DNA of 52,028 bases from Roseimaritima sediminicola (GTDB taxonomy: Bacteria > Planctomycetota > Planctomycetia > Pirellulales > Pirellulaceae). Below, piece after piece: positions 8,448 to 17,400 of the stretch; position 1 is the first letter of the stretch, and the number at the start of each line of letters is the position of its first letter. Under the pieces are notes generated by a model, which searched no databases, was not told where the DNA came from, and saw only the letters and a list, made by a program, of their open reading frames with translations. The stretch lies in NCBI RefSeq assembly GCF_009618275.1, contig NZ_WIAD01000042.1:1-52028 (forward strand), given 5' to 3'. A program made the translations under genes and the position numbers.

Positions 8448-9400
8448 CGCAGGTGCTCCAGATAGGCGACCAAAGCCTCCAACTCGTCCGCTTCCAAGTT
8501 TTCGAAGGCGGGCATCTCCACGCCGGGTTTGATGTCGTGGGTTCGAGTGATCCAGTGACGCAGGTTCTCGGGCGTGTTTCGCAGTTCCCCTGCTCCGATG
8601 GAAAGTCGGCTGCCGAAGTGCGTCAGGTCGGGCCCCAGTCTGCCGGCCGCTTGGGTGCCACGAATCTGGTGACACGCGCCACAGCCCAGGGACAGAAATG
8701 CCGCTTGGCCGGCGCGCGTCTGCGGGTCCTCGGGCGGCGTCGCCGGCTGAGCCAGCTCGGCCAGAACACGATCGAACCGCTCGCGCGGATGCACCACCAC
8801 GTCGAAAGCCATGTGGGCATGCGAAGCCCCGCAGAACTCGGCGCACACGCCGCGATACCGGCCGGGGACTTGGGGATGCAGCTTCAACCGGTTCTCGCGA
8901 CTGGGGATCATGTCCACCTTGCCTCCGAGCGATGGGATCCAAAACGAATGGATGACGTCCTCACTGGTCAGTTTGAACTCAACCGCTTCGCCGGCCGGCA
9001 GGTGGATCTCATTGGCCGCTTCGACGCTTCGGCCGTCGGGCAAACGATAGGCCACTCGCCACCAGAACCGCGCCCCGGAAACATCGATCACCTGACTGCC
9101 CTCGGGCGCGGGCCGCTGCAGCTCCGGTAAAAAGGAGAGTCCATAAAACAGCAGCCCCGTCAGCACCACGGTCGGCATGACGGCCCCGCCGCCGATGACC
9201 AACAGACGTGTGGAGCGGGGATCATGGCGACCGGGCCGCCACAGGGCATAGACGGCCAGACCGATCACCACGGCCCAGATCACCACCGCCCCGGCGACCA
9301 TCACGTAGAACAACTGGGCAATCTGCGCAGCCCCACTGCCGGCGGTCTCCAGCGCGGATTGCGAAGGCAACGAATTCATGCCGAAAGGATTGAGGTTCAT
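8444..9400 (-). CDS. coxB: Cytochrome c oxidase subunit II with fused cytochrome c (caa3-type)
   Basis: Predicted 318 residues. Two transmembrane helices (about 29-52 and 66-90) precede a cupredoxin domain with all CuA ligands: H151, C186, E188, C190, H194 and M197 (CAEFCGASHAHM). A C-terminal cytochrome c domain follows, with C240-x2-C243-H244 and a probable distal M296. This is the hallmark of caa3 oxidases, where electrons pass heme c to CuA. It is first in the operon; its stop overlaps the coxA start (ATGA). The start is uncertain: ATG at 9400 or seven codons later at 9379, and neither has a strong ribosome-binding site. The 228-bp gap to the divergent SHD1 gene probably holds both promoters. 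Confidence 0.92.
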   Translation of the reverse strand: MNLNPFGMNSLPSQSALETAGSGAAQIAQLFYVMVAGAVVIWAVVIGLAVYALWRPGRHDPRSTRLLVIGGGAVMPTVVLTGLLFYGLSFLPELQRPAPEGSQVIDVSGARFWWRVAYRLPDGRSVEAANEIHLPAGEAVEFKLTSEDVIHSFWIPSLGGKVDMIPSRENRLKLHPQVPGRYRGVCAEFCGASHAHMAFDVVVHPRERFDRVLAELAQPATPPEDPQTRAGQAAFLSLGCGACHQIRGTQAAGRLGPDLTHFGSRLSIGAGELRNTPENLRHWITRTHDIKPGVEMPAFENLEADELEALVAYLEHLR

Positions 9401-9628
9401 GCTGTGAAACAGGGTTCTCGCCAAACTGGGTGCCCCGCCCGGGGGTGCAGCCAACTTGCTGCATTTATTATGCCCACTTGGAATTCCCCATCGCCGGGGC
9501 CCGATCGACGGATGGCCAGACGCCGCGGCTCCGCGGAAATTGGCTCCGGCGAGGATTTCAGTTAATCTTAAAGGAGCTGCTCGGGGCTTGTCCGTGCCGC
9601 CGCTTTCTTTTCTTTCGGAACTGTTCGT

Positions 9629-11143
9629 ATGCGTCTTCCACTGTCCCGTTGCCCCTTCCTGCCGGCCGCCTCGGCCGCCCATCGCGGTCGTACCCTGCTT
9701 TCGCTGCTGACCGGACTGGTCCTATTGGCCGGTGCGGAGTTGCCGCCGGCCGCGGCCGATCAATGGACCGATGTTTCGGGCCAGCACACGCTGGAAGCGG
9801 AATTCCTGGGACTGTGGGGTGAGAAGGCCGTCTTCGCGCTGCCCGATGGCCAGCGGAAAACGGTGTTGCTGAAGAACCTGCAGGCGGAGAGCCGACTGCG
9901 AGCCCTGGATCTGGCCGAACAGCGAAAGGCACGCGTCGAGGAGATCAAAGCTGAATTGGCCGCGATCCAGGAAGCCGAACGAGCTCCCTCGGCCGAACGC
10001 ATCGAGCAGCCCAGCGACTCGGCCCCGCCCTACCAAGCCCCGTCTCAGGACGCTTCGCTGGAAGCATTCGTCGAACATCAAATGGCCCAGCTGCGCGCCG
10101 GACACCTGCTGGTGTTCTGGGATTCGCTGCCCGCCTCCTACCAGAAAGACCTCGAAGAACTCACCGTCCTGTACGCCCAAACAATCGATCAATCGGTTTA
10201 CGAGCAACAACTCGATAACCTGGATCGCATCACTCGGCTGTTGGCCAGTCGGGAAGACTGGATCTTCTCGCACCCCTTGGTGATCGGCCTCCTGGGCCAG
10301 GTCAGCCAGGACGAAAACGCGGCTCGCGACACCTACCGCAATCTGATCGGATTGGTGCAAGCTTCGATCGATCCCGAAGTCGCTTCGCTGGAACGCGCCA
10401 AGCAAGGCGACCTGGACGGATTAATGCGTCGCTGGAACGAGCTCGCCGCCGGCTTCGTCCACAACCTGATGCCGCTCGTCGAACCAAACCTGCCCACCGG
10501 TTACAAGGTCACCATGACCGACGAGAACCACGGCACGATCGTCGCCCAGTACGATGACGCAAGCGGCCAAGCGGGCCGAGCCGGTGACCAACCCGGACCG
10601 GGCGGATCGCCCGAGATGTACGGCTCCGGCATGCAGCCGCCGGGCATAGCACCCGGCGGCCCCGGTGGCCCCGGCGGACGTGGTGGCCCCGGCGTCAAGA
10701 TGGTGCGTGTCGAAGGTCGCTGGGTCGACCAGCGGGTGGCGGACAACTGGGACAAGACCGTCGCCGAGACGCGCGAGCAAATCGAGAAGCTGCCGGAGTT
10801 GATCGCCCAGTATCGCGGAACCCTGGACGCCGTGAACCAATGGGTCAACCTGAACGTTGCTCCGCTGGAAACGGCGCAAAGCCGAGAAGCGTTTCACGCC
10901 TCGCTGGATCCGATCCTGGCCGATGTGATGCTGAAGGTGATGCAGGCCAGACCGCGCCGCGGCGCCGCGACTTACGGCAGTGGCGGTTACGGCGAAGGCG
11001 GCTACGGCGAAGGCGGCTACGGCGAAGATGGTTACGGCGAGGATGGCTACGGCGAAGAACCCTACAGCGAAGGCGACGCCGGTTACGGCGAAGGCCCCGA
11101 CGGCGGCTACGAAGGTGCCGAAGGCTACGGGCCACCACGCTAG
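9629..11143 (+). CDS. Secreted SHD1-domain protein with GYGE-repeat tail
   Basis: Predicted 504 residues. The signal peptide runs to about residue 44. An SHD1-like domain follows (about 45-100: W-T-D-V-S-G, then F-L-G-L-W-G-E-K-A-V-F, and K-T-V-L-L-K-N-L). SHD1 is a small beta-barrel first named in yeast Sla1 and frequent in planctomycete secreted proteins. A long helical region (about 100-300) and a Gly/Pro-rich linker (about 315-355) lead to a conserved helical segment. The C terminus (about 450-504) is a Gly/Tyr/Glu repeat (GGYGE) coded by a 15-bp tandem repeat. The function is unknown, perhaps envelope binding. It is divergent from the oxidase operon. Confidence 0.78.
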   Translation: MRLPLSRCPFLPAASAAHRGRTLLSLLTGLVLLAGAELPPAAADQWTDVSGQHTLEAEFLGLWGEKAVFALPDGQRKTVLLKNLQAESRLRALDLAEQRKARVEEIKAELAAIQEAERAPSAERIEQPSDSAPPYQAPSQDASLEAFVEHQMAQLRAGHLLVFWDSLPASYQKDLEELTVLYAQTIDQSVYEQQLDNLDRITRLLASREDWIFSHPLVIGLLGQVSQDENAARDTYRNLIGLVQASIDPEVASLERAKQGDLDGLMRRWNELAAGFVHNLMPLVEPNLPTGYKVTMTDENHGTIVAQYDDASGQAGRAGDQPGPGGSPEMYGSGMQPPGIAPGGPGGPGGRGGPGVKMVRVEGRWVDQRVADNWDKTVAETREQIEKLPELIAQYRGTLDAVNQWVNLNVAPLETAQSREAFHASLDPILADVMLKVMQARPRRGAATYGSGGYGEGGYGEGGYGEDGYGEDGYGEEPYSEGDAGYGEGPDGGYEGAEGYGPPR

Positions 11144-11253
11144 TTTTTGCTAGCATTTCCAACTGTTTGACAGTCGCTCTCGCCAGCTCTACGCTATCGG
11201 ACGGAACATCTGATCGCGGTGTTCATTCGTTTTGCCATCCAATGGAGTGAATC

Positions 11254-11478
11254 ATGGTTGACGTGGTTGAGCGGCGTGAAGCGGCAGAAATCCAAGCCCG
11301 CACGTTGCTTCGAAACAGCCCGATCGCCGAGCTGCGGGAGCTGCGGATCGAATGCGATGAGGGCTATCTTCAGATCAGCGGCCGCGTGCGCTGCTTCTAT
11401 CACAAGCAACTGGCTCAAGAGACGGTGCGCGGCGTTGCCAGTGGCTTGCAAGTTTTAAACGCCGTCGACGTCGATTAG
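11254..11478 (+). CDS. Small BON-domain protein
   Basis: Predicted 74 residues with a good ribosome-binding site (GGAG, seven bases upstream). After a short helix, LRELRIECDEGYLQISGRV and the following helix with VASGLQVLNAVDVD give the alpha-beta-beta-alpha-beta pattern of a single BON domain, normally a phospholipid or envelope binding module. There is no signal peptide, so it would be cytoplasmic unless exported by another route. It stands alone between two secreted-protein genes. Confidence 0.7.
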   Translation: MVDVVERREAAEIQARTLLRNSPIAELRELRIECDEGYLQISGRVRCFYHKQLAQETVRGVASGLQVLNAVDVD

Positions 11479-11641
11479 CAACGTCGGGGCAGATCCATAA
11501 CCGTCGACGACAAGGAAGCAGCGTCGACGCGGTTGGGCCACAGGATTCGATGCCGCGTGATTTGCGCAGCCGGACGGAGTATCATGTGGGGGTTTGGCAA
11601 CCCGCCACCGAGAAACTTCGTATCACCGACTGGGCAATCGC

Positions 11642-12538
11642 ATGATCCATCCCCTGCTCCGCTGCATCGTCTTGTTCGTCACATTGACGCTTCTACATTC
11701 GTCAGCCTTGCCGATCTGGGCACAGGCCACCCCTGAAGGCGAAGCTCAACCGGAACCCGAAACCGGACTGCGGCTGTCCTGGGACGACGGCTATCTCGAG
11801 ATCAGCGGCCCGAACGTTCCCGGCGGCCCCGTGCGGATCCACTACATGGAAGCCTACTGCCGGCCGGGGTCGACGAAGCGCGACTGGTCGGAAACGGTCA
11901 TCCCTCACGAAACGGCTCGTCACAGTGTCAGCAGCGACGGCAAGCGGTTGGTGCTGGAGGATGTGCTGGAGGACGGTTGCAAATTCATGCACTTCATCGA
12001 AGCCGGCGAGGACGAGGTCAGCTTTTACATCTCGGCTTACAATCCCACCGATCAAGCGTCGGACGTGCACTGGGCCCAGCCCTGCATGCGGGTCGACACC
12101 TTCACGGGCAGCGATCCGGAGGACGCGCGTCAGACGCAGCCGCCGTACATCCGCAAATGCTTCTTGATGGTCGACGGCGAACTGACGCGTCTACCCACCG
12201 AACCCTGGGCGACCGAAGCGCGCTACGTTCCCGGCCAAGTTTACGTCCCCGAGGGCGTCGATCGCGCCGACGTCAATCCGCGTCCGCTCAGCCAGGTCGT
12301 GCCCTCGAGCGGCCTGACCGGCTGCTATTCGGAGGACGAAAAAATGATCTTGGCGATCGCCTGGGAGGACTACCAGGAGGTGTTTCAGGGCGTGATCACC
12401 TGCATGCACAGCGATGTTCGCATCGGCGGTTTAGCTCCCAAAGAGCGGAAGGGGATCGACGGCAAACTGTACATCGTCCCGGCCGACGAGCAGCAACTGA
12501 TCCGCCGGGTCCGCAAGGATTTCCAAGCCCTGAAGTAG
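11642..12538 (+). CDS. Secreted protein of unknown function
   Basis: Predicted 298 residues from the ATG at 11642; the frame opens 16 codons earlier, but this ATG places the signal peptide (about 1-28, ending WAQA) at the N terminus. The mature part is beta-rich, with a DDGYLEISGPNVPGG segment, several Trp and Tyr residues and a terminal basic helix. No known domain is recognised. Similar proteins are, to my memory, typical planctomycete secreted hypotheticals; a sugar-binding or carbohydrate-active fold is possible but unproven. The stop TAG is followed directly by repeat sequence. Confidence 0.72.
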   Translation: MIHPLLRCIVLFVTLTLLHSSALPIWAQATPEGEAQPEPETGLRLSWDDGYLEISGPNVPGGPVRIHYMEAYCRPGSTKRDWSETVIPHETARHSVSSDGKRLVLEDVLEDGCKFMHFIEAGEDEVSFYISAYNPTDQASDVHWAQPCMRVDTFTGSDPEDARQTQPPYIRKCFLMVDGELTRLPTEPWATEARYVPGQVYVPEGVDRADVNPRPLSQVVPSSGLTGCYSEDEKMILAIAWEDYQEVFQGVITCMHSDVRIGGLAPKERKGIDGKLYIVPADEQQLIRRVRKDFQALK

Positions 12539-12548
12539 CCGCGCCCTC

Positions 12549-12602
12549 GTAGCTGAACTCGCCAGAGCTCGGACAAGTGTCGCCTTTCGCTCCGCCGAAA
12601 GT
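12549..12602 (+). repeat. Mini-hairpin plus TTTCGGCGGAG hairpin
   Basis: GTAGCTGAACTCGCCAGAG (12549-12573) is followed by the CTTTCG...CGAAAG palindrome (12577-12602), the same pair and order as at 1390-1431. The recurrent pairing suggests a composite repeat between the two flanking genes. Confidence 0.7.
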
Positions 12603-12614
12603 TGCCCGCCCCAC

Positions 12615-13637
12615 TTACAGCGGCGCTTCGAAATCCAGCTCACCGTCTCGCAGCGGCCGCCGAGGAACCGTCTCGATCGCCGGCGCGGCGGCTTCGGTGG
12701 TCGGCCGGAGCGGCAGGGACTCGCCGCTGGAATCGATCGTCGGCGGCGCGGTGGATTCGATCATCTCGTCCTGGGCGACCAACGGTTCGGGACGCTCCAG
12801 CTGGGGATCCTGAGACCAATTGGGCAGCGGTGGCGAGGCGGGCAGCGTGACGGCGACCGGCCGGTACTGAGGCACGGCTTGGGGAGCACAGCAAGCTTGC
12901 TGCGCTCCGCAGCAGCGGTCACAGCTCTGCTTGGCTTTCCAAAACATCCATTCTTCACAGCAGGAGCGGGAAGCGATGTAGATGCGGTCGCCCGGCTGCA
13001 GTTGGTAGTTCGTCGTGGTGTCGCCCAGCTGGGTGATCTGGCGGTAGCAGATCGGCAGCACGACGCGGCAGGAACCGGGTGCGGTGGGACGCGCGAGCAG
13101 GATACGGCAGGGGGCCGCCAGGTCGGTCAGCCCACCGGCTTGCAGGATCCCGTCGAGCACGGTTTCGTGACCGACCAGTGGATAAGCGCCGGGCGATTGA
13201 ACTTCGCCCAGTACATAGTAGCGTTCGATGCCGTCGAGCAGCCGCACGTTCACCTGAGCCGGCGAGGCTTGCATCGCGACCAACCGCTGCTCGATGGCGG
13301 CCTCGGCTTCTTCCAGCGTCATTCCGGCGACCTGCAGGCGACCGAAGCCGGCCAGGTCGAGGGTGCCGTCGGGCATCACTTTCTGATCCGCCGGCAACCG
13401 CACGTTCTCATCGAACTCGACCGCTTCGATCAACAGCACGTCGCCGGGCTGGAGGTAGTGCACCGGAACGACCGATAGGTCCAGTTCGCGTGGCAGCGGG
13501 GCCCGAGACGGCGCCTGCTCGAGAACCGCTTCGCTCTCCGGCGTCAGCAGGTGTCCGGTGGGATAGAGCGAGATACCCAGCGAGCTGCAACCGACCGACG
13601 ACAACAAGCAGCAGCAAACCAGCAGAGTGCGGATCAT
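12615..13637 (-). CDS. Wza/GumB-like polysaccharide export lipoprotein
   Basis: Predicted 340 residues from the ATG at 13637. The signal peptide ends in a lipobox (LSSVGC, lipidated C17). A polysaccharide-export (Poly_export) domain (about 55-145) starts at VVPVHYLQPGDVLLIEAVEF and includes DGTLDLAGFGRLQVAGMTLEEA. An SLBB domain follows (about 150-245: GEVQSPGAYPL, ILQAGGLT, LQPGDRIYI). After that comes an unusual Cys-rich stretch (about 253-286; CC, CDRCC and ACCAP clusters) and an acidic Pro-rich tail. The family normally forms an outer-membrane export channel. No Wzc-like or polymerase genes are nearby, so its substrate is unknown. Confidence 0.85.
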   Translation of the reverse strand: MIRTLLVCCCLLSSVGCSSLGISLYPTGHLLTPESEAVLEQAPSRAPLPRELDLSVVPVHYLQPGDVLLIEAVEFDENVRLPADQKVMPDGTLDLAGFGRLQVAGMTLEEAEAAIEQRLVAMQASPAQVNVRLLDGIERYYVLGEVQSPGAYPLVGHETVLDGILQAGGLTDLAAPCRILLARPTAPGSCRVVLPICYRQITQLGDTTTNYQLQPGDRIYIASRSCCEEWMFWKAKQSCDRCCGAQQACCAPQAVPQYRPVAVTLPASPPLPNWSQDPQLERPEPLVAQDEMIESTAPPTIDSSGESLPLRPTTEAAAPAIETVPRRPLRDGELDFEAPL

Positions 13638-13840
13638 AGGATTCACCGGGTTACGCGGGACAAACCGTTCCAGTAGTGTTCGTCGACAACACCGCTGCAA
13701 CTGGTTTGCTCCGATCCTGCGGCCCGGCACAACAGGCACCGTACGGCATTTCCACGCAACCGGAACAGTTTGCCAGACGCAAAGCTCTTCAGGCTCCAGT
13801 GTCACCCCTCCGGGGTTTGGCGTGTGTTGGGGTCATGCCC

Positions 13841-13996
13841 CAGGGGCTCGCGCCCAATGCCATCTACTTTCACCATCGCTTGCGATTGAAGCGTTAGCGG
13901 AGCGGCGCAAGCCGCCCGGTGTGTGAAGGTTCGCACCGCAAAACCGGACGGCTCGCGCCGTTCCGCTACAAAGAAAGTGGCATTGGTCGCTAGCCC
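13841..13996 (+). repeat. 150-bp long-hairpin element, copy 1
   Basis: The ends are inverted: CCCAATGCCA...CTTTC on the left and GAAAGTGGCATTGG on the right. The centre folds as one long stem, AGCGGAGCGGCGCAAGCC pairing with GGCTCGCGCCGTTCCGCT, over a loop that itself contains GGTGTG/CGCACC. Copies: 14322-14472 and 43701-43850. It carries no coding frame. Confidence 0.75.
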
Positions 13997-14033
13997 ACGG
14001 TTACGCCAGTTGCGAAGCAACGACCGTCGATAG

Positions 14034-14053
14034 CCTGGGATGCCAATCCCAGG
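14034..14053 (+). repeat. Covarying hairpin, form CCTGGGAT/ATCCCAGG
   Basis: Perfect 8-bp arms with loop GCCA, preceded by GATAG. The related hairpin at 14196-14215 (opposite strand) has CCTCGGAT/ATCCGAGG with the same loop, so the G-C pair is exchanged for C-G in both arms. Confidence 0.65.
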
Positions 14054-14195
14054 TCGGCCACAGCCCACCCCACGGATAGTCGCGAAGCGACGACCTTTGG
14101 CTTGCGCGACGCAATTCCTCGATGGACGCTGTAAGGCACGAGCACAAACGACTGCCGTCGCTCCGCGACTCCTGACGTGTCTTGGGGGGCTCCTA

Positions 14196-14215
14196 CCTCG
14201 GATTGGCATCCGAGG
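14196..14215 (-). repeat. Covarying hairpin, form CCTCGGAT/ATCCGAGG
   Basis: Perfect 8-bp arms and loop GCCA when read on the minus strand, again preceded by GATAG. It is the partner of 14034-14053, with a compensatory change in the stem. Confidence 0.65.
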
Positions 14216-14321
14216 CTATCAACTGCCATCGCTTCGCGATTCAGCGTGTTGCGGCAGACGCCAGACCACAGAACCGGACGCTAGCGCGCCAGCGGCTGAT
14301 CAACGCATCAGCTGCCGCAGG

Positions 14322-14472
14322 GCGCGAGCCCAATGCCATCTACTTTCACCATCGCTTGCGATGGAAGCGTTAGCGGAGCGGCGCAAGCCGCCCGGTGTGT
14401 GAAGGTTCGCACCGCAAAACCGGACGGCTCGCGCCGTTCCGCTACAAAGGAAGTGACATTGGGCGCTAGCCC
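14322..14472 (+). repeat. 150-bp long-hairpin element, copy 2
   Basis: Same orientation as copy 1 and nearly identical to it (for example GATGGAAGCG for GATTGAAGCG, GTGACATTG for GTGGCATTG). Its right edge, GGGCGCTAGCCC, lies 10 bases from the stop of the AsmA-like gene, so in that gene's direction it is the 3-prime hairpin and may work as a terminator. Confidence 0.75.
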
Positions 14473-14482
14473 CCGGGAAGCG

Positions 14483-17400
14483 CTAATCCAGGGCGGCGCC
14501 GAGCACGACTGCGGCGGTGCCGCGGCGAGCTTGACGCAGGAAGAACTCGGTCGCGTTAGCGCGCAGGGTGTCGATCGATTTCAGCTTCACTCGCGGATTG
14601 CTGACCGGCCCCGACAAGCCCACTAACAACGTCCGATTGCTGAGCAATTCGTTGGCTTGGATGACGACCGACAAGGGCACGGCCGCCTCGCCGGCGAAAC
14701 CGGCCAGCCGCCGCAACAGGATGTTCTGGGCGGCAAAGTCGCCGGTGTTCAGGACCGCGTCGATCGCCATGCGGCCATCGGCCAGCCGAATTTTGCCGTC
14801 GGCAAAGACCCGCAACTGGCTGTCCAGCAACCAGAACTCGTCCAGCACAACCGCTCCGCCGCGGATCACGCCCTCCATGCGGCCTTGGTCGAAACGCACC
14901 GATCCCAACGACACCGCGCCCAAATAGTTCTGCGTGTCCGGTAATCCCGGTACCGCGCGAGCCTCGGTCCCGTCCAGTTCGGCGGCAAAGCGGCCTTCCA
15001 GATCACTCAGCCCGCGAATCGATCGTCCGCCCAAAGTCAGCTCGCCCGACGCCCGCGCCGTTCCCAGCGAGATCGGGCCGCTGCGGGTCGGAAACAAATC
15101 GGTAAAGTCCACGCGGTCCGCCTTCCAGTGGCTGGCCAGTTTGATCCCGCGGCGATCGACGGTCGACGCCACGCTGGCCTGCCCCGTCCACTTGCCGCGC
15201 AGCGTCCGCAGCTGGATGCGATTCAAATCCGCTCGCCAAGATCTCAGGTCCTTGGCCACCTGCACGCGAAAGCCCGCGTCGCCGGTCTGGATCGGGATTT
15301 CGATCAATCGTCCCTCATGCCACTGCACCGCCCCGCTCAACCGGATCGCGTCGGCATAACGAAGCCGCGCGGTCAGACTGCCGTACCCGTCGACGTACCG
15401 GGGCGCTTCGGACCACAGCGGGAGCAGGGCCGCCGACACGTCCACACTGCTGGCTCGAACCACCATCTGTCCGCGCCGCCAACCATCGCTCCAACCGCCC
15501 GAACCGCTCCAGGTCCCGCCCGCATAGCGGCCTTCGAAGCGGTCCAGCCACAATCGTTGCCGGTCGCCACGCAGGTGGATCTGCAACTGCGGCGAAAGCA
15601 ACCGCGTGCCGTACGTGACCTGCTGCAGCGTCACCGCCGCCGTAAACTGCGGCCCCACCAGATCAGAACCCGCCACATCAGAACCCACCACATCAGAACC
15701 CGCCACATCAGAACCCGCCACGCTGGAATCTGCGGCGGACTGGACGGCGACGGTCACGGATACTTTGCCACCGACGTCGAGCGGCGTCCGGCCGGGCACG
15801 AGCCGCGCCGCGCGCTGCAGGTCGGCCGCGTCCAACTTCACCTCGGCCCGCCAGGCGTCCTGCCAAACCTCCCGCCAACTGGTCTTCTGCTCCAGCGACG
15901 AATCGGCGCTGACGGCGAACGTTCCGCCCAACAGCTCGCCGCTGCCGGCCAGCTCGATCGCCCGGCCGTCGTGGCTGAGCTGCACCGTCGCCGATCCGAT
16001 TTCGGCATCGCCCAGACTCAAACGCCTCAGGTCCAGCGACGCGCGGCCCCGATGTCGGTCCGGACGCTGCCACCGCGCGGCAGCGACCCGCCAGTCGATC
16101 GCGCCCGAGGATTCGGCGACCAACATCCGATTGCCCAGCCCGAGCAGCGGCAGCGGCACGGGCAATCGCAGGTCGCTCCAGCTCACATCGATGTGGTGCT
16201 CCGCAGCCGGCGGGGCGGCGCCGCGAACCAGGGTCAGCTGGCCTTCGACACGGCCTCCGAACAGCTCGCCCTCCAACCGGTCCAGCTCCAGCACGCCGGG
16301 ACGCAGTTCGTAATCGGCCGCGATTTTTCTGATTCGCAGCCGATCATCGACGTCGGCCTCAGCCATCTCCGCTCGACCATCCTCGCCCGATGCTTGGCCG
16401 CGATCGGAACTGCGAACGATTGGGCTCAGCCGAAACCGCGTCTGGTCGAAGTGCAGCCGGTGTTCGAGCAATCCCAGATCGAACCCCCACAGGCGGAGCT
16501 GCGGCGATGCGACTTGGGCGACGACATTCCACTGCCACGGTTGTCGCTGTCCCGCCGCTCGCAGACGCAAGTCCAGCTTGCCCTCCGCCGTGCCGGCGGG
16601 CTGAGCCAACATGGCGGCCACCTGCTGGGTCGGTACATCGTTGGCGACCAGCCGCACCTCGAACGCTCGCCGGCCCAGGTATTCGTAGCCCAGCGAACCG
16701 GTCACGCGCACGTCCGGCTGCTCGGCGTAGTGAACCGCAAAGGAGGGCACCGACAAGCGGCCGTCGCGCTGCTCGATCGGTCCGCTGGCGATGTCCAGCG
16801 GCGGCGAACCGTTGATTCGCAGATCCGGGCTATCGATCGCGGCGGTCACCTGCCACTGGGCCGGATCATCCAAGGCGTCGACGGCGCAAATTAATTCTGC
16901 TTGACCATCCAACCGCCCGGTGACCTGCGTGCCGGCCGGCAGCACCTCGGTTCGCTCGAGCAACTGCACCAGCGGACCGATGGCGGTTCGTTGCAAGACC
17001 AGATCGGCGGCCAGCGTGCCTCGCGGAACCAGTTCGACACGCGCCGAACCGCGAACCGTGCCCGCGGTCGCTTCGGTCGCCACGGCCCCCGCCCCGGCTC
17101 GGCTCCACAGCGTCCGCAATTCTTCCAGATGCAGCACGCCATCACGATAGCGAACGGCGGCCGCAAAATCATTCCACTCCAGCGCGTCGATGCGCAGGCG
17201 ATTGGAGGACAGCGAACCTTCAAAGCGATACGCACGGGCCTCGCGGAGGCCGTTCAGAGGCACCGAGACGCGAAACCGAACCGAGACATCCCCGGCGACT
17301 TCCATCGGCAGGGTCACTCCGATCGACGCCAGCCGGTCGGCCAGCTTGCGGACGTCCACGTCTTGAAACGACCAGTGGGTCGTCCAGTACCGATACTCGG

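Larger units (their letters stand above)
13638..14482. other. Repeat-only intergenic region
   Basis: In 845 bases no frame looks coding. The first 200 bases are probably the promoter side of the lipoprotein gene. The rest is two copies of a 150-bp hairpin element (13841-13996 and 14322-14472) flanking two small covarying hairpins (14034-14053 and 14196-14215) and several GCGAAGC mini-hairpins. It reads as an accumulation site for structured repeats. Confidence 0.65.

Noticed and set aside
8448-8942. CoxA frame extended to 1031 residues
   Set aside because: The extension overlaps coxB in another frame and has shadow composition.
15128-16894. Long antisense frame on the plus strand (588 codons)
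   Set aside because: It lies inside the AsmA-like gene, is Arg/His/Gln-rich and lacks a recognisable motif, as expected from opposite-strand GC bias.
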